A DNA stretch of 64,000 nucleotides from JBAXPV01 sp037132075 (GTDB lineage: Bacteria; Bacteroidota; Bacteroidia; Bacteroidales; CAIXZF01). The notes under the pieces were generated by a model that made no database searches, was not told the origin of the DNA, and was given only the letters and a program-made list of their open reading frames with translations. The position numbers and the translations under genes are program-made. Positions within the stretch are counted from its first letter, which is position 1, and each line of letters opens with the position of its first letter. The stretch is from assembly GCA_037132075.1 (NCBI GenBank), contig JBAXPV010000019.1:17394-81393 (forward strand). Reading direction: 5' to 3'. Of the stretch, positions 8,091 through 16,676 are shown in pieces.

Positions 8091-8323
8091 TCGTTAACCT
8101 ACATTTTCAGAATATCCCCAAATATAACCTGCTTTTCCATTTTAAAACCTAAATTTCCAATAAGAACTACCCGATAAAGATTGGTAAGTGATTTGGTTCG
8201 GTTCCAAGTGATTTTAACTAAAAAAGTTTACTTATAAGTGTACTTCACAGGAAGTAGGCATTTTTTACAATATATCGTTGATGTATATGTGAAAATAACA
8301 CAAAAGAGTCTATAAGAGATCGT

Positions 8324-8331
8324 TATCTTTG
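8324..8331 (+). promoter_or_regulatory. Orphan -7 promoter-like element
   Basis: TATCTTTG fits TAnnTTTG but no full gene follows. Downstream there are about 80 nt, then the hairpin at 8412-8444. It may drive a short RNA or be the promoter of a gene lost by rearrangement beside the tRNA. Confidence 0.4.
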
Positions 8332-8411
8332 CACAAATAAACCTGAATCGGGAACTGAACCGTAGTAAAATGCGCAAAATCTTTATCTATTCTTTATCAC
8401 CCGACAAGACA

Positions 8412-8444
8412 AAACCCCTGCAAATAATAGATTTACAGGGGTTT
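8412..8444 (-). terminator. Hairpin terminator downstream of tRNA-Phe
   Basis: Arms 8412-8425 and 8431-8444 form a 14-bp stem with one mismatch and a 5-nt loop. On the minus strand it follows the tRNA 3' end by 16 bases and is followed by a short T-run. It is closely related, in opposite orientation, to the terminator at 1280-1312. Confidence 0.7.
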
Positions 8445-8460
8445 AGATCACTTTCGTGTG

Positions 8461-8533
<73 letters not shown>

Positions 8534-8613
8534 TCTTTTGGTGGCGCAAAGGTAAAGCAAATTTCAAATATTCCAAAAAAATTATGTTGAGCCAAAAATT
8601 GGCTTTAATTGCT

Positions 8614-8621
8614 TAATTTTG
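8614..8621 (+). promoter_or_regulatory. Candidate -7 promoter element for coaX
   Basis: TAATTTTG fits TAnnTTTG, with a TTG at 8587-8589 (24-nt spacing, slightly long). Transcription would start near 8628, which supports the coaX start at 8639 over the upstream TTG at 8609. Confidence 0.5.
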
Positions 8622-8638
8622 TGCAGCTTATTGTAAAT

Positions 8639-9370
8639 ATGAAAAAACCTAAACTGATCCTCGATCTTGGCAATTCTCGCTGGAAACTGGCTTTGTTCCA
8701 GGGGAAAGAGCTGGAACAGCTGAAGATTGTTGATAGCAACAAACCTGGAGAAGCAATTTCCTGGATCCGTTCGTTAGCCGGGTTTTCGTCCTGCCTTTTA
8801 TCCTCAGTAGTCGAGGTCCCTGCGGCAATGACCCAGCTTCTCAAACAAATGGGGAACTATTATGAACTTAATGAATCAAGTTCCTTACCCATAAGCAACA
8901 TTTACCTTACCCAGTCGTCTCTTGGTAAAGACCGCCTGGCTGCTGCAGTCGGGGCCAGCACAATTTTCCCCGGAAAAAATATCCTTGTGTTTATTGCCGG
9001 TACTTGCATTACTCACGAACTCATTAACACACAAAAGGAGTATCTTGGAGGTGCCATTGCACCCGGAATCAGGATGCGCTTGCAGGCTTTACATACTTTT
9101 ACTGACAAACTCCCGTTAGTTCCGTTTCTGGAAAAAGACATCATGATCGGAAGAGACACTGAATCGTCGATTTTATCGGGGGTCCTCAATGGCTGTGTCC
9201 TGGAAATGGAAGGGTTTATCGGTCATTATAGGCGCTTATTTCCGGATTTGCAAATTATACTCAGCGGAGGTGATGCCGATTACTTTGAAAAACGCATGAA
9301 AAGTAGCATCTTTGCCGCCCCAAATATTGTTTTGAAGGGATTGAATGAAATACTTGACCATAATGCATAA
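8639..9370 (+). CDS. coaX: Type III pantothenate kinase
   Basis: This 243-residue protein catalyses the first step of coenzyme A synthesis (pantothenate + ATP to 4'-phosphopantothenate). It has the phosphate-binding motif DLGNSRWKLALF at the N-terminus, the central SLGKDRLAAAVGA and AGTCITHELI segments, GGAIAPGIRMRLQALH, and the C-terminal GCVLEMEGFI region, all standard for CoaX. ATG 8639 is preferred because MKKPKLILDLGN is the family N-terminus and a promoter-like site lies just upstream. The stop overlaps the next gene by 8 bases (ATGCATAA), suggesting translational coupling. Confidence 0.92.
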   Translation: MKKPKLILDLGNSRWKLALFQGKELEQLKIVDSNKPGEAISWIRSLAGFSSCLLSSVVEVPAAMTQLLKQMGNYYELNESSSLPISNIYLTQSSLGKDRLAAAVGASTIFPGKNILVFIAGTCITHELINTQKEYLGGAIAPGIRMRLQALHTFTDKLPLVPFLEKDIMIGRDTESSILSGVLNGCVLEMEGFIGHYRRLFPDLQIILSGGDADYFEKRMKSSIFAAPNIVLKGLNEILDHNA

Positions 9371-10643
9371 AAATATTGTCCTGCTTTGTTGGGTATTGCT
9401 GCTTTCTCTCATTTCTGCGCCCTCATTCTCTCAAACATCTATTGGTTCACCCTATTCCAGATATGGAATTGGCGATATGTTCGTGATGAACAATACCCAG
9501 AACCTATCGATGGGAGGTGCCGGTTTGGCCTGGCATGACCCAGGCGTGGTGAATTACCTGAATCCTGCTTCCTATGCCGCTTTTGATACCTTGTCTTTTA
9601 TCTTTGACGGGGGCTTGGGAAGTAAATTCGGAACGGTGATGACGTCAACAATAAATCAGCGTACTTCTACTGCCGCCTTATCACATTTACTGGTTGGCTT
9701 TCCTTTTAACCGCTGGTGGAAATGTAGTATCGGCTTGCTACCTTATAGCAGGATGGGTTATAACATCGGATTCAACAGTATTCAGGATTCTGTTGGCTTG
9801 ATTCAGAACAAGTATACTGCTAGCGGCGGAATTAACCAGGTTTACTTTGGAAATGGGTTTCGGCTTGCCAAAGGTCTTTCCTTAGGCTTTAATGTGGCTT
9901 ATCTTTTTGGCACACTCAGCAAAACAAGTGCAGTCACGTTTCCTGATTCGGTATATATCTATGATTACAGGATTACCCGTGAAACAAGAGTTACTGACTT
10001 CCTGTTCACCTTGGGGCTTCAATACCAGTACAATATAAACAAGTCAAACCGCATCGGGATGGGGATGACTTTCAGTAATGCAGCCGCAATCAAAGCATAT
10101 GAATCACTTTTGTCAGAAACCTATGTTTTGAATTCTACATCTACTCCAATTATCAAAGATACTGTTCAGAATATTCCGGAAACTAGAGGATACCTCAAAT
10201 TCCCGATGTCACTCGGATTTGGCCTGATGTATGAACATACCGACAAATGGATGCTTCTTTTAGATTATAAGTTCCAGAATTGGAAGAACTTCACATATTT
10301 TGGTATTCAGGATTCCTTAAAAAACAGCACACAGACATCGCTTGGTTTTCAGATCACGCCCGACAAAAAAGTGACTTCATCATATTTTAAGAAAGTCACT
10401 TATCGTGCAGGACTTCGTTATTCAGAGACTTACCTGCAATTAAGAGGCAACAGGCTTACGGAAGCCGGAATTACGCTGGGTGTAAGTTTGCCTTTTCCTA
10501 AAAGTCGTTCCAGGGTGAACCTCGGAATGGAAATCGGAAGAAAAGGAACCACCAATAACGGGTTGTTAAAGGAGAACTTTGTGAAGTTGTCGATTTCAGC
10601 AACGGCTTTTGAATATTGGTTTATACGAAGAAAATTTGAATGA
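9363..10643 (+). CDS. Putative outer membrane beta-barrel protein
   Basis: A 426-residue protein with a signal peptide (KNIVLLCWVLLLSLISAPSF, cleavage near SFSQ). It then has a long run of beta strands and motifs such as SPYSRYGIGD, NLSMGGAGLA and NYLNPASYAAFDT, which are typical of Bacteroidota FadL/OmpP1-like or PorV-like barrels. The end, FEYWFIRRKFE, is consistent with a final barrel strand. It is coupled to coaX upstream and the TPR-like gene downstream (ATGA overlap), part of a coaX-barrel-TPR-lptC operon devoted largely to the envelope. Exact role unknown. Confidence 0.8.
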   Translation: MHKNIVLLCWVLLLSLISAPSFSQTSIGSPYSRYGIGDMFVMNNTQNLSMGGAGLAWHDPGVVNYLNPASYAAFDTLSFIFDGGLGSKFGTVMTSTINQRTSTAALSHLLVGFPFNRWWKCSIGLLPYSRMGYNIGFNSIQDSVGLIQNKYTASGGINQVYFGNGFRLAKGLSLGFNVAYLFGTLSKTSAVTFPDSVYIYDYRITRETRVTDFLFTLGLQYQYNINKSNRIGMGMTFSNAAAIKAYESLLSETYVLNSTSTPIIKDTVQNIPETRGYLKFPMSLGFGLMYEHTDKWMLLLDYKFQNWKNFTYFGIQDSLKNSTQTSLGFQITPDKKVTSSYFKKVTYRAGLRYSETYLQLRGNRLTEAGITLGVSLPFPKSRSRVNLGMEIGRKGTTNNGLLKENFVKLSISATAFEYWFIRRKFE

Positions 10644-11971
10644 GGCAGTCCCGCTCCATATCACTTAAGCTGTTTTTGTTCCTTTCTGTTTTTATTTGGA
10701 ATGGTTTTGGTTTTGCTCAGGGGAAACCCAAAATCCGCACTTATGGAGACGACAGCCTGAATTGCCTTCACAATCTCAATAATTTGCATGAATTAGTTAC
10801 TGCAGCAAAGATGCAGGACGCCCTGCCTTATTGGCATTGGGTCTCTGCACATTGTCCGGCTGCTTCTGAAAACAGCTATATTGAAGGAGCGTCATTATAT
10901 AATGGCCTGATTGAAAATGAAAAAGATTCTGTAAAAAGACAGGCTTTTGTGGATACGCTGATGAATGTCTACGATCAGCGAATCAAATATTTTAAAAAAG
11001 AAGGTTTTGTACTGGGACGTAAAGGGGTGGCGATGTACCAGCTAAGTCCAAAAAACACAAAGGAAGCTTTCCTGATAATGAAAAAGTCAATGGGTTATGA
11101 GTTCTACAATTCAAGGCCTTCAATCCTGGTAAATTGTTTTAATGCCGCACTGGACCTGTTGGCTCAGCGAAAGCTCGACACACTTGAAGTTTACGACGTC
11201 TACGATCAGATTCGGTCAATCGTTGATTATGATATTTCCCAGAATAAGAAAGATGTTGAGCAATACATGGCAGCTAAAAAAGAAGTTGAGAAAGCTTATA
11301 ATGCCATGTCGCCCTGTGATGAGCTGGAAGCAAAATATGAGCCTGTTTTCATGAGGGATACCAGTAATGTGGATCAGATGATCACCATTATTCACGCTTT
11401 TGAAAAATGCCATTGTAACGGTTCAAGATTTTACCTTTACCTGATCAGCCGGATTTTTGACATGCATCCTTCGGCCATGAATGCGATAAAAGCAGGAAAT
11501 TTCATGATTAAAACAAATCATGTATTTAAAGCGAAGTTGCTTTATGAAGTTGCTACCCGCTTCCCGGATACAATAGCTGCCTATCGGGCCTATATGGTCT
11601 TATCTGATTTTTATATCAAGCAGTATGTGGACTATACCAACTCCAGTATTCAACTTGAAGCTGCGATTCGCCTTTGCCCTGATTCAGCGGAAGCATACCT
11701 TGCCATGGGAGATCTTTTCTGTTTGACGTCAACACAATGTAACAAAACAGATTTTGACAGGCGAACCTTATTCTGGATCGCTACAGATTGGTATATTAAT
11801 GCAAAAAACTGTGACCCTTCAGCAACGAAAATTGCTGATGAGAAGATAAAGGCAGCCTCAGCGAATTATCCGACAACAGAAGTCTTGAAAGAACATGGTT
11901 TAAAAGATCAGGATTTATTTCAGGTGGAATGTTGGGTCAATAAACCTACAACTGTCAGAGCCAGGCCATGA
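10640..11971 (+). CDS. Secreted or periplasmic TPR-like protein
   Basis: A 443-residue protein with an N-terminal signal peptide (cleavage near GFAQ) and helical repeats. One clear tetratricopeptide-like unit is LEAAIRLCPDSAEAYLAMGD near residue 350. Several Cys residues (CPAAS, CHCNG, CLTS) could form disulfides in the periplasm. It overlaps the preceding barrel gene and the following lptC by 4 bases each (ATGA), so the three are probably co-translated. Similar TPR proteins occur near lptC in Bacteroidota but the function is not established. Confidence 0.75.
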   Translation: MRQSRSISLKLFLFLSVFIWNGFGFAQGKPKIRTYGDDSLNCLHNLNNLHELVTAAKMQDALPYWHWVSAHCPAASENSYIEGASLYNGLIENEKDSVKRQAFVDTLMNVYDQRIKYFKKEGFVLGRKGVAMYQLSPKNTKEAFLIMKKSMGYEFYNSRPSILVNCFNAALDLLAQRKLDTLEVYDVYDQIRSIVDYDISQNKKDVEQYMAAKKEVEKAYNAMSPCDELEAKYEPVFMRDTSNVDQMITIIHAFEKCHCNGSRFYLYLISRIFDMHPSAMNAIKAGNFMIKTNHVFKAKLLYEVATRFPDTIAAYRAYMVLSDFYIKQYVDYTNSSIQLEAAIRLCPDSAEAYLAMGDLFCLTSTQCNKTDFDRRTLFWIATDWYINAKNCDPSATKIADEKIKAASANYPTTEVLKEHGLKDQDLFQVECWVNKPTTVRARP

Positions 11972-12567
11972 ACATGCATAGAATTGGAACCATGACACGG
12001 AGATTCCATTTATTATCATTGGTAAAATGGAGTTTTTTGCCCACAGGATTTTTGCTTCTGGTTTCCCTTTTTTCTTGTGAAAATGACCTCAAAACCATTG
12101 AAAAGCTGAGTGCCATTGATACGCTTCATCTTGAAAAAGCGAAGGAAATAGAACTTCTTTATAGTGATTCCGGGAATCTGGCGGTTAAGATGACCAGTCC
12201 TGAATATGTCCGTTTTGGCGGGAAGGAATCTATCCTTGAATTCCCGAAGGGGATGCGTGTTATTTTCTACAAAGAGATGAAAGAGAGCTCTGTCCTTACC
12301 GCCAAATATGCAGTGATTCATGAAAACACCAACCTCATGGAGGCCAGAAATGATGTTGAAATCACGAATCTGGAAAAGAGTGAGAAGTTAAATACGGAAC
12401 GCCTGATCTGGGATCAAAGGAAACAAAAAATCTATTCCAATGAATTTGTGAAAATCACGACCAGTGACAAAGTCCTTTTCGGACAGGGATTTGAATCTGA
12501 CCAGAATTTTGACAACTGGGTGATAAAAAAATTATCCGGGAGCATTTCCATCAATCCGGACAAATAG
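11968..12567 (+). CDS. lptC: LPS export ABC transporter periplasmic protein LptC
   Basis: A 199-residue protein with an N-terminal anchor (hydrophobic FLLLVSLFSC, possibly a lipobox with Cys near residue 40) and a periplasmic beta-jellyroll. The segments ELLYSDSGNLAVKMTSPEYV, LEFPKGMRVIFY and TERLIWDQRKQKIYSNEFVK are the usual LptC pattern in Bacteroidota. LptC passes lipopolysaccharide from the LptBFG complex to LptA. The C-terminus IKKLSGSI is also typical. Confidence 0.85.
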   Translation: MNMHRIGTMTRRFHLLSLVKWSFLPTGFLLLVSLFSCENDLKTIEKLSAIDTLHLEKAKEIELLYSDSGNLAVKMTSPEYVRFGGKESILEFPKGMRVIFYKEMKESSVLTAKYAVIHENTNLMEARNDVEITNLEKSEKLNTERLIWDQRKQKIYSNEFVKITTSDKVLFGQGFESDQNFDNWVIKKLSGSISINPDK

Positions 12568-12605
12568 CATAATTTGTATACTTTTTTGCATCATAAAACA
12601 TATTC

Positions 12606-13871
12606 ATGAGTATTAGCCTTATTATTATTCTTAGTCTGGTTTTTTCGGCATTTTTCTCTGGCTCGGAGATTGCCTTTATCAGTTCTAATAAACTCAAGAT
12701 AGAGGTTGATAAAAATAAGGGATTGCTATCCGGAAGGATACTTTCAGAGCTTAATAAGTTCCCTACCCGCTTTATCGGCGCTATGCTCCTGGGAAACAAC
12801 ATTGCCCTGGTCATCTTTGGAATTTCAATGGCCGAAGCTTTAGATCCATTGCTTGTCAGCACCTTACCTCTTGTTTTAAACACTGCATTTTGGATCCTTC
12901 TGATTCAAACCCTTGTATCCACGATGCTGATTCTGGTGGTAGGAGAGTTTATCCCTAAAGCGCTTTTTCGCATTAACCCGAATAGCATTTTAAGAGTCAT
13001 CGTTTTTCCGGCATATCTCTTTTATATTCTTTTTTACCCTGTTATTTTTTTCTTTACAAGCCTTTCCGAATCGATTTTAAAGAAACTTTTCAGGGTTCGG
13101 ATTGTGCATGAAGAATACACGTATACAACGGTGGATCTCGACAATTATATCAAAGAATTCACACCCTCTCCGCAATCTGAGATTGACATGGGCCCTGAAA
13201 TTCTGATGTTTCAGAATGCTATAGAGTTTAAACGGATTCGACTACGGGAATGTATGGTTCCGCGTACTGAGATCGTTGCGATGGAGGATACTGATAGTAT
13301 TGAGACCTTAAAACAACTCCACATAGAAACTGGTCATTCAAAGATCCTGATCTTTCATGACAGCATTGATCACATTGTTGGGTATACACATTCTTTCGAT
13401 TTGTTTAAAGATCCCCAGATTCTGGATGAGATCTTAAAGCCTATTCCGATCGTTCCGGAATCGATGCTTGCCAATACAGCCTTGCAAATGCTGATCAGGG
13501 AACGTAAAAGTGTAGCGGTTGTTTTGGATGAATTCGGGGGAACAGCAGGGATCGTTACCACGGAAGATATTATTGAAGAGATCTTTGGGGAAATTAAAGA
13601 TGAATTTGATGTAGATCACGAAATCGAAAAACAGATCGGCAAAGATGAATTTATCTTCTCCGGTCGGCTTGAAATTGATTATCTCAATGAGAAATACAAA
13701 CTGAAATTGCCTGAATCAGAAGACTATGAGACACTTGCAGGGCTTATTATTCATTATCATGAAAGCATCCCGGATCAAAGTGATGAAATTTTAGTAGATC
13801 CTTTTGTTTTCACAATACTTCAGGCCACTGAAAACAGAATTGACCAGGTTCAGCTTAAATTCAAGGAGTAG
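12606..13871 (+). CDS. CNNM/HlyC-CorC family membrane protein (GldE-like)
   Basis: A 421-residue protein with an N-terminal DUF21/CNNM membrane domain (three to four helices, with FSGSEIAFISSNKLK and GAMLLGNNIALVIFG). A tandem CBS pair follows around residues 200-335 (VPRTEIVAMEDTDSIETL; VVLDEFGGTAGIVTTEDIIE), then a C-terminal CorC_HlyC domain. Family members are linked to Mg2+ or Co2+ efflux; in Bacteroidota the same family includes GldE, associated with gliding motility and lipoprotein stability. It converges with the biotin carrier gene, with only 5 bases between their ends. Confidence 0.88.
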   Translation: MSISLIIILSLVFSAFFSGSEIAFISSNKLKIEVDKNKGLLSGRILSELNKFPTRFIGAMLLGNNIALVIFGISMAEALDPLLVSTLPLVLNTAFWILLIQTLVSTMLILVVGEFIPKALFRINPNSILRVIVFPAYLFYILFYPVIFFFTSLSESILKKLFRVRIVHEEYTYTTVDLDNYIKEFTPSPQSEIDMGPEILMFQNAIEFKRIRLRECMVPRTEIVAMEDTDSIETLKQLHIETGHSKILIFHDSIDHIVGYTHSFDLFKDPQILDEILKPIPIVPESMLANTALQMLIRERKSVAVVLDEFGGTAGIVTTEDIIEEIFGEIKDEFDVDHEIEKQIGKDEFIFSGRLEIDYLNEKYKLKLPESEDYETLAGLIIHYHESIPDQSDEILVDPFVFTILQATENRIDQVQLKFKE

Positions 13872-13876
13872 ATCTA

Positions 13877-14317
13877 TTAGCTGATCACCATTAGAATCTG
13901 ACCTTCCATTACAGTATCTCCTTTTTTTACATTGATCTCACTCACAGTTCCTTCCTTGTCGGAATTGATATTGTTTTCCATCTTCATCGCTTCCAATACC
14001 AGCAGCTTTTGACCAATTTTAATAGCATCACCTGCTGCAACATTGAGGGCAATAATTGTACCTGGTAGTGGTGATTTCACGACACCACTTCCTTTTCTCC
14101 CGCCGGGGGGATTTGTTTTTGCCACAGAAGGACTTGAATCAGTAGATGGGAAAGCAGGCGTTCTGACGAGCTTTGGAGTCTTAGACTGAAGGAGGGTTTT
14201 GTCAACATCTACAGTCAGCACGGTCCCGTTTACCAGGACTTCTGCCTGATTGTCTTCAATGCTCAGGATCTCAACATCGTAAGGATTTCCCTGAATGGTA
14301 AATTTGAACTTTTTCAT
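13877..14317 (-). CDS. Biotin carboxyl carrier protein of an acyl-CoA carboxylase/decarboxylase
   Basis: A 146-residue protein whose C-terminal biotinyl domain carries the EAMKMENNI motif with biotin-accepting K112. A Pro/Ser-rich linker separates it from an N-terminal beta domain (MKKFKFTIQGNPYDVEILS) seen in pyruvate, oxaloacetate and methylmalonyl-CoA enzyme families. It is encoded with the carboxyltransferase and epimerase upstream, so it should shuttle the carboxyl group between propionyl-CoA and methylmalonyl-CoA. Confidence 0.9.
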   Translation of the reverse strand: MKKFKFTIQGNPYDVEILSIEDNQAEVLVNGTVLTVDVDKTLLQSKTPKLVRTPAFPSTDSSPSVAKTNPPGGRKGSGVVKSPLPGTIIALNVAAGDAIKIGQKLLVLEAMKMENNINSDKEGTVSEINVKKGDTVMEGQILMVIS

Positions 14318-14353
14318 CGTATCGCAGGTAATTAGAGTATTTGTAGTCGGGGT

Positions 14354-14590
14354 TTACCTTCTGGGTATTTTATTCGGAGGCGGTGTAATGTTATAGATTT
14401 TAGTACTCCATGGAGATGAGGCAGGCAATACTTGATGCAAGGCAGAAATAGTTCTTTCGTAGTCAGCGAGTTCGGCAAGATGAAGATGCAGTGCGAGGCC
14501 TACGGCAGCAACGACTTCTGAATCAATGACCAGTTCATCATTCTTTTTTGTTGCCTTTTTAGAATGTAAACCGATTTTCAGATGTAACAT
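14354..14590 (-). CDS. Small OadG-related protein lacking the membrane segment
   Basis: A 78-residue protein. The stretch SEVVAAVGLALHLHLAELAD followed by SPWSTKIYNI matches the C-terminal cytosolic region of oxaloacetate or methylmalonyl-CoA decarboxylase gamma subunits, which usually carry a preceding membrane helix. Here the N-terminus is short, basic and not hydrophobic. It lies between the carboxyltransferase and biotin carrier genes, the standard position for this subunit. It may help assemble the complex without anchoring a sodium pump. Confidence 0.65.
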   Translation of the reverse strand: MLHLKIGLHSKKATKKNDELVIDSEVVAAVGLALHLHLAELADYERTISALHQVLPASSPWSTKIYNITPPPNKIPRR

Positions 14591-14601
14591 GGCAGAAAAA
14601 T

Positions 14602-16161
14602 TTAGAGTGGTATGTTGGAGTGTTTTTTAGGTGGGTTTGAGTCTTTTTTAGTAACAAGGGATTGAAGGGCACGGATCACTCTGTAGCGGGTATTGCGTGG
14701 CAGGATGATGTCGTCGATATAACCATATTTAGCAGCATAGTAAGGATTGGCAAATTTCTCTTTGTAATCTTCTTCATGCTGGCGGGTAAATTCTTCTTTC
14801 TGCTCCGGATCTTCAATTTCGTTTAGCTTTTTCTGGAAGAGAACCTCGATAGCCCCTTTTGGGCCCATGACTGCAATCTCGGCAGTTGGCCATGCATAAT
14901 TGATATCGCCGCGTAAGTGTTTTGAGCTCATTACATCATATGCGCCGCCATAGGCTTTCCTGAGGACTATCGTGACTTTAGGAACAGTAGCTTCTCCATA
15001 GGCAAATAAAAGTTTGGCTCCATGGATGATGATTCCACCATATTCCTGGGCAGTGCCCGGGAGGAAACCGGGAACATCCACAAAGGTGACAACCGGGATA
15101 TTGAAGGCATCGCAAAACCGCACAAAACGGGCAGCTTTGCGGGATGCATTGATATCGAGAACGCCCGCCAGGTAGTTGGGCTGGTTGGCGACAATACCTA
15201 CTGACATTCCGCCAAACCTTGCATAGCCAGTAACAATATTGGGTGCAAAATGACGCATTACTTCGAGAAATTCACTTTCGTCAACGACAGCGTGAATGAC
15301 ATCTTTCACGTCATAAGGTTTGTTTGGGTTTTCAGGAATGATGGTGTCAAGTTCAATTTCCTGCCTGTCAATTGGGTCAGTAGTGGGAACGAATGGCGGA
15401 TCTTCCAGGTTGTTTTGTGGGAGGAAACTTAGCAATTTCCTGATCAGCAAAAGACCTTCCTGTTCATCTTCAGCTACAAAATGGGTTACCCCTGATTTGG
15501 TAGCATGGACCATAGCTCCACCAAGTTCATCATCAGTAACGACTTCCCCGGTTACAGTTTTTACAACCTTTGGCCCGGTGACGAACATATAACTGTTCGT
15601 CTTCGTCATCACAGTGAAATCAGTTAATGCAGGAGAATATACAGCACCACCGGCACAAGGCCCGAAAATTGCAGAGATCTGTGGAACTACTCCTGAAGCC
15701 ATGATGTTCCGCTGGAAAATCTCAGCATAACCTCCCAGGCTCTTAACACCTTCCTGGATGCGGGCTCCGCCACTGTCGTTGATCCCAATGACAGGAGCGC
15801 CAACCTTCATGGCTTTGTCTAAAACTTTGCAGATTTTCATGGCATAGGCTTCTGATAAAGAGCCCCCAAATACAGTAAAATCCTGAGAGAAAATATAAAC
15901 AAGACGACCATCGATTGTGCCATATCCAGTAACGACACCATCACCCATGTATTGTTCTTTTTCAAGTCCAAAGTCATGACAGGTGTGGGTAACAAACATA
16001 TCAAATTCTTCAAAGCTACCTTCGTCGAGCAAAATGCTAATTCTCTCCCGGGCCGTAAGTTTGCCTTTTTTATGCTGAGCATCAATACGTTTTTGGCCAC
16101 CACCTAATTTCGCCAGTTTCCTTTTTTCTTCTAGTTCGTGGGGTTTATCTGCAATTGCCAT
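14602..16161 (-). CDS. Acyl-CoA carboxyltransferase (methylmalonyl-CoA decarboxylase alpha / propionyl-CoA carboxylase beta)
   Basis: A 519-residue carboxyltransferase with two crotonase-like halves. Motifs include RERISILLDEGSFEEFD, the acyl-CoA oxyanion segment GINDSGGARIQEGVKSLGGY, FGPCAGGAVYSPAL, and the second-half VDVPGFLPGTAQEYGGIIIH and RKAYGGAYDVMSSKHL. Length is normal. It transfers CO2 between biotin and propionyl-CoA. With the epimerase it links succinate, methylmalonyl-CoA and propionate metabolism. No membrane beta subunit (OadB-like) or biotin carboxylase is in the window, so direction and energy coupling are undecided. Confidence 0.93.
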   Translation of the reverse strand: MAIADKPHELEEKRKLAKLGGGQKRIDAQHKKGKLTARERISILLDEGSFEEFDMFVTHTCHDFGLEKEQYMGDGVVTGYGTIDGRLVYIFSQDFTVFGGSLSEAYAMKICKVLDKAMKVGAPVIGINDSGGARIQEGVKSLGGYAEIFQRNIMASGVVPQISAIFGPCAGGAVYSPALTDFTVMTKTNSYMFVTGPKVVKTVTGEVVTDDELGGAMVHATKSGVTHFVAEDEQEGLLLIRKLLSFLPQNNLEDPPFVPTTDPIDRQEIELDTIIPENPNKPYDVKDVIHAVVDESEFLEVMRHFAPNIVTGYARFGGMSVGIVANQPNYLAGVLDINASRKAARFVRFCDAFNIPVVTFVDVPGFLPGTAQEYGGIIIHGAKLLFAYGEATVPKVTIVLRKAYGGAYDVMSSKHLRGDINYAWPTAEIAVMGPKGAIEVLFQKKLNEIEDPEQKEEFTRQHEEDYKEKFANPYYAAKYGYIDDIILPRNTRYRVIRALQSLVTKKDSNPPKKHSNIPL

Positions 16162-16193
16162 ATACTTAGTTTTGGGTTAAAAGTATTAAAATT

Positions 16194-16604
16194 TCAATTG
16201 TTTTTGTCTTCGCAAAATTCTGTAAGAACACCAAAAGTGGATTTGGGATGCAAAAATGCGATGTCCATTCCTTCAGCGCCTTTTCGTGGGGTGCTGTCAA
16301 TGAGTTTTACCCCCTTGGCTTCGGTCTCTATCAAGGCTGATTCAATATTTTTAACAGCAAAGGCAATATGATGTATTCCTTCGCCTTTTTTCTCCAGGAA
16401 TTTCCCAATCGGTCCTTCTGCATCTGTAGATTCCAGGAGTTCTATTTTTGTCATGCCGATTTTGAAAAAGGCAGTTTTTACTTTCTGGTCTTTTACCTCT
16501 TCAACAGCATAGCATTTCAGTCCAAAGATATTCTCATAAAACGGGATACTCTCTTCGAGGCTTTTTACGGCAATGCCAATATGTTCAATGTGGGTAGCTT
16601 CCAT
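16194..16604 (-). CDS. mce: Methylmalonyl-CoA epimerase
   Basis: A 136-residue vicinal-oxygen-chelate protein: THIEHIGIAVKSLEESIPFY at the N-terminus, EGIHHIAFAVKNIESALIE in the middle, and a C-terminal FLHPKSTFGVLTEFCE with the metal-binding Glu. It interconverts (R)- and (S)-methylmalonyl-CoA. The start is placed at ATG 16604, because an upstream TTG frame would begin inside the -7 element TACCTTTG (16630-16623). It is the first gene of the carboxylase operon. Confidence 0.92.
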   Translation of the reverse strand: MEATHIEHIGIAVKSLEESIPFYENIFGLKCYAVEEVKDQKVKTAFFKIGMTKIELLESTDAEGPIGKFLEKKGEGIHHIAFAVKNIESALIETEAKGVKLIDSTPRKGAEGMDIAFLHPKSTFGVLTEFCEDKNN

Positions 16605-16622
16605 AGTATAAGCACTTTCGTG

Positions 16623-16630
16623 CAAAGGTA
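16623..16630 (-). promoter_or_regulatory. Candidate -7 promoter element for the mce-carboxylase operon
   Basis: TACCTTTG on the minus strand, 18 bases upstream of the mce ATG, matches TAnnTTTG exactly. No clear -33 TTG was seen. Confidence 0.45.
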
Positions 16631-16676
16631 AGGCTAAAATACGAATAATTAAGACTCATTTGCCAGATCCATGGCA

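Larger units (their letters stand above)
8091..8460. other. Intergenic region of 370 bases before tRNA-Phe
   Basis: No convincing gene is seen here. It contains a TATCTTTG promoter-like element (8324-8331, plus strand) and the tRNA terminator hairpin (8412-8444). A 50-codon frame from 8370 runs antisense into the tRNA and is judged spurious. Confidence 0.6.
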
